The translations under genes and the position numbers were made by a program. Positions 5,897-6,522 of a stretch of 6,522 bases of DNA are shown piece after piece. How positions within the stretch are numbered: position 1 is the first letter of the stretch; each line of letters opens with the position of its first letter. The stretch covers positions 1 to 6,522 of the forward strand of contig JAWVFT010000060.1 in assembly GCA_033855775.1 (NCBI GenBank), in the 5' to 3' direction. The DNA is from DASVTR01 sp033855775 (GTDB lineage: Bacteria > Acidobacteriota > Blastocatellia > Pyrinomonadales > Pyrinomonadaceae). A model generated the notes under the pieces. It was not told where the DNA came from. It saw only the letters and a list, made by a program, of their open reading frames with translations, and made no database searches.

Positions 5897-6001
5897 TCAA
5901 CCCTACACGCTGCCGAAGCGACAACGATGCCAGCCAGCCCTGCCCCTCTCTCCTCGCAAGCTTATAGCCGCTTGCTATCTTCAGGTCAGAACCGCTGTAA
6001 C
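5897..6001. other. Convergent intergenic region
   Basis: This is a 105-base gap between the end of the regulator gene and the end of the minus-strand hypothetical gene. A small hairpin at 5956-5975 is the only structure I see. No gene or promoter is evident. Confidence 0.5.
5956..5975. terminator. Weak hairpin between convergent genes
   Basis: GCAAGC at 5956-5961 and GCTTGC at 5970-5975 pair perfectly (6-bp stem, 8-base loop), about 60 bases after the regulator stop and 48 bases before the opposing stop at 6002-6004. The position suits a bidirectional terminator, but there is no T-run on either side and the stem is short. Confidence 0.22.
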
Positions 6002-6522
6002 TTACTTCGGCGGCGTCTCTTTCTTCCGCTTGGGCGCGCGTTCCACATGACGCGCGCTTTCCCACGCCGCGAGCTTCGCCGGTTGGTCGCGCAGCACGTT
6101 GCGCACGATGGCATCCAGACGACGAACAATCTGCATCCCGCGCTCTATAACTTCGTCAATCGCGGCGGTCGCCGTCACGCGTTCGCGCCTGCCCGCTTCC
6201 TGCGCCGCGACGGCAGCCTCGAAAGCCTCTATGTCATCGTTGAGGTCTTCCAGAAAATCGGCGGGCAGCCCGTACTCTATAAACATCGCCTTGAGCGGCA
6301 CGGCGTCTGCGGCACAGGCGCGGGCGGCGGCCAACAACTCCTGATCGTTGGCATTGCCGCGCGGCAAGCGAAACTTCTCTTCAAGTCCCGGCGTCACTTC
6401 CGCCATCGCGCGCCGTGCGACCGATAGCCTCAAGGTCGTCCCGCAAATTCCCGCGCGCCTCGTCCCTGCTCGCCGTGCCTTGCTCCGCCGAACTCCTGCC
6501 CGAAAATTGCTTGGCCGCATAC
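6002..6522 (-). pseudogene. Hypothetical protein, C-terminal part, with apparent frameshift
   Basis: The minus strand encodes an acidic, helix-rich protein ending in a basic tail (ESARHVERAPKRKKETPPK) with its stop at 6002-6004. The coherent C-terminal part starts at MAEVTPGLEEKFRLPR (ATG at 6406) and gives 134 residues. Reading further upstream in the same frame gives an Arg-rich, unconvincing sequence. Shifting frame at the CG run 6407-6412 gives QGTASRDEARGNLRDDLEAI then GRTAR, which joins naturally to AMAEV. That frame alone hits TGA at 6383-6381. The gene therefore seems to carry a 2-base deletion (one CG unit) and runs off the window upstream. From memory the pattern DDLEAI-RTARA-TPGLE-KFRLPR recurs in hypothetical, often multicopy proteins of Acidobacteriota; I cannot name a domain or function. 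Alternatives are a sequencing error, or a short protein reinitiated at 6406. Confidence 0.65.

Overview
The window reads as a GC-rich bacterial chromosome segment. By hand count the first ~300 bases are about 40% GC and the sequence beyond is clearly GC-rich. The host could be an Acidobacteriota (Blastocatellia-like) genome. That guess rests on the broken gene at the right end, which resembles a hypothetical family I associate from memory with that group, so it is tentative.

Layout, left to right. (1) 1-221, minus strand: the N-terminal 73 codons of a PhnB-like VOC-family protein in AT-rich DNA. (2) 371-3654, minus strand: a two-gene operon. The first gene encodes a 779-aa protein with an N-terminal HNH-like (PtuB/TIGR02646-like) domain, a Lys/Ala-rich linker and a PtuA-like ABC/AAA ATPase. 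The second, 17 bp downstream, encodes a 308-aa stand-alone HNH protein that is a paralogue of the fused domain. This looks like a variant of the Septu/PtuAB anti-phage system, with no reverse transcriptase in view. The fused HNH domain has Ser where the stand-alone copy has the presumed catalytic His, which suggests a division of labour. (3) 3655-3845: a divergent intergenic region with a perfect TATAAT for the minus operon, a weaker plus-strand promoter, and an 11-bp tandem direct repeat of the kind bound by OmpR/PhoB-family regulators. (4) 3846-5896, plus strand: a short KdpD-like DUF4118 histidine kinase and a KdpE-like response regulator. They are joined by a degenerate 23-bp tandem repeat that sets up a chain of overlapping stop/start codons. 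(5) 6002-6522, minus strand: the C-terminal part of a hypothetical gene carrying an apparent 2-base deletion in a CG run.

Working together: the HNH-ATPase fusion and the HNH protein probably form one complex, with the ATPase as sensor/scaffold and the stand-alone HNH as the competent nuclease. The KdpDE-like pair has no kdpFABC in the window. Its divergent placement and the direct repeat between the two units make control of itself, and possibly of the defence-like operon, a testable idea and no more than that.
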